From Candidatus Scalindua arabica (GTDB lineage: Bacteria; Planctomycetota; Brocadiia; Brocadiales; Scalinduaceae): 32,161 bases of DNA. The translations under genes were made by a program, and so were the position numbers. The notes under the pieces were generated by a model. That model searched no databases and was not told the origin of the DNA. It saw only the letters and a list, made by a program, of their open reading frames with translations. Below are positions 32,057 to 32,161 of the stretch, one piece after another. The stretch spans positions 12,198-44,358 of the forward strand of contig JAANXD010000042.1 in assembly GCA_018263435.1 (NCBI GenBank), written 5' to 3'. Position 1 is the first letter of the stretch; each line of letters opens with the position of its first letter.

Positions 32057-32161
32057 TCAGTTTTCGCTAAATAGCCAATTTCCCAGCCTAATGATAGCAA
32101 TAACTTACGACAACAACTTTTCAGAAAATTGGCAAATTTCGGACTTTATCAACAGGGTCAT
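32039..32161. mobile_element. Short inverted-repeat element (MITE) or insertion-sequence end
   Basis: ATGACTCTGTTGAT (32039-32052) and ATCAACAGGGTCAT (32148-32161) are inverted repeats with 13 of 14 positions matching. Inside, AAATAGCCAATTTCC and the complement of GAAAATTGGCAAATT extend the symmetry. The 123-bp span has no open frame, as expected of a MITE, but the right end coincides with the window end, so a longer insertion sequence cannot be excluded. The target is the HD-GYP gene. Confidence 0.65.

Overview
The window looks like chromosomal DNA of a Gram-negative-type planctomycete, most probably an anammox-lineage (Brocadiales, Scalindua-like) bacterium. The grounds are a low G+C content, a DksA-like C4 zinc-finger protein of planctomycete style, GAF/HD-GYP and cyclic-nucleotide/FHA signalling proteins, genes for ADP-heptose and lipopolysaccharide sugars, and many intergenic 'formula' repeats. 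This placement comes from protein style alone, with no database search, so confidence is moderate. No rRNA, tRNA or CRISPR array was seen.

Layout. (1) 1-2488: the 3' end of one carbamoyltransferase gene, a complete paralogue in tandem, and a secreted DUF1566 protein. (2) 2465-6926, minus strand: a sugar operon transcribed SDR epimerase/dehydratase -> PLP aminotransferase -> GT2 -> GT4 -> 37-aa membrane peptide -> truncated TauE/SafE fragment. (3) 7201-12635, plus strand, divergent from (2): a PLP C-3 dehydratase-like protein, a remnant of a dolichol-phosphate-mannose-synthase-like gene, a short GT39/ArnT-like membrane protein, a GT2 and two GT4 enzymes. Together (1)-(3) form a surface-polysaccharide locus making and polymerising modified deoxysugars. 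(4) 12680-14056: a dead toxin-antitoxin pair and thioredoxin reductase. (5) 14374-17857: a geranylgeranyl-reductase-like flavoprotein, a soluble GAF histidine kinase and a DksA/TraR protein. (6) 18435-20924: an ATP-grasp ligase and an M20 metallopeptidase in a two-gene operon, possibly a small-peptide pathway. (7) 21242-25600: an orphan 175-aa protein, a UMF1-type MFS transporter, a methyltransferase, a short TIR-domain protein and a cNMP-FHA fusion. (8) 25680-28083, minus strand: the translation-termination cluster rpmE-prfA-prmC, with a palindromic element inserted before prmC. (9) 28570-32161: a methyltransferase remnant, hldE and gmhA (ADP-heptose synthesis, which supplies the lipopolysaccharide locus), and a GAF/HD-GYP gene cut short by an inverted-repeat element at the window end.

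Two themes stand out. First, there are many decayed or truncated genes: TauE, DPM1-like, RelE and its antitoxin, O-methyltransferase, HD-GYP, and probably the ArnT-like and TIR genes. Most sit at junctions between intact genes, as expected of a locus reshuffled by recombination. Second, several families of dispersed repeats lie between genes, and two unrelated genes have C-terminal codons made of the same repeat. No single clearly new system is proven. The best leads are the ATP-grasp/M20 pair, the two sugar enzymes with altered catalytic residues, and the repeat-derived protein tails.
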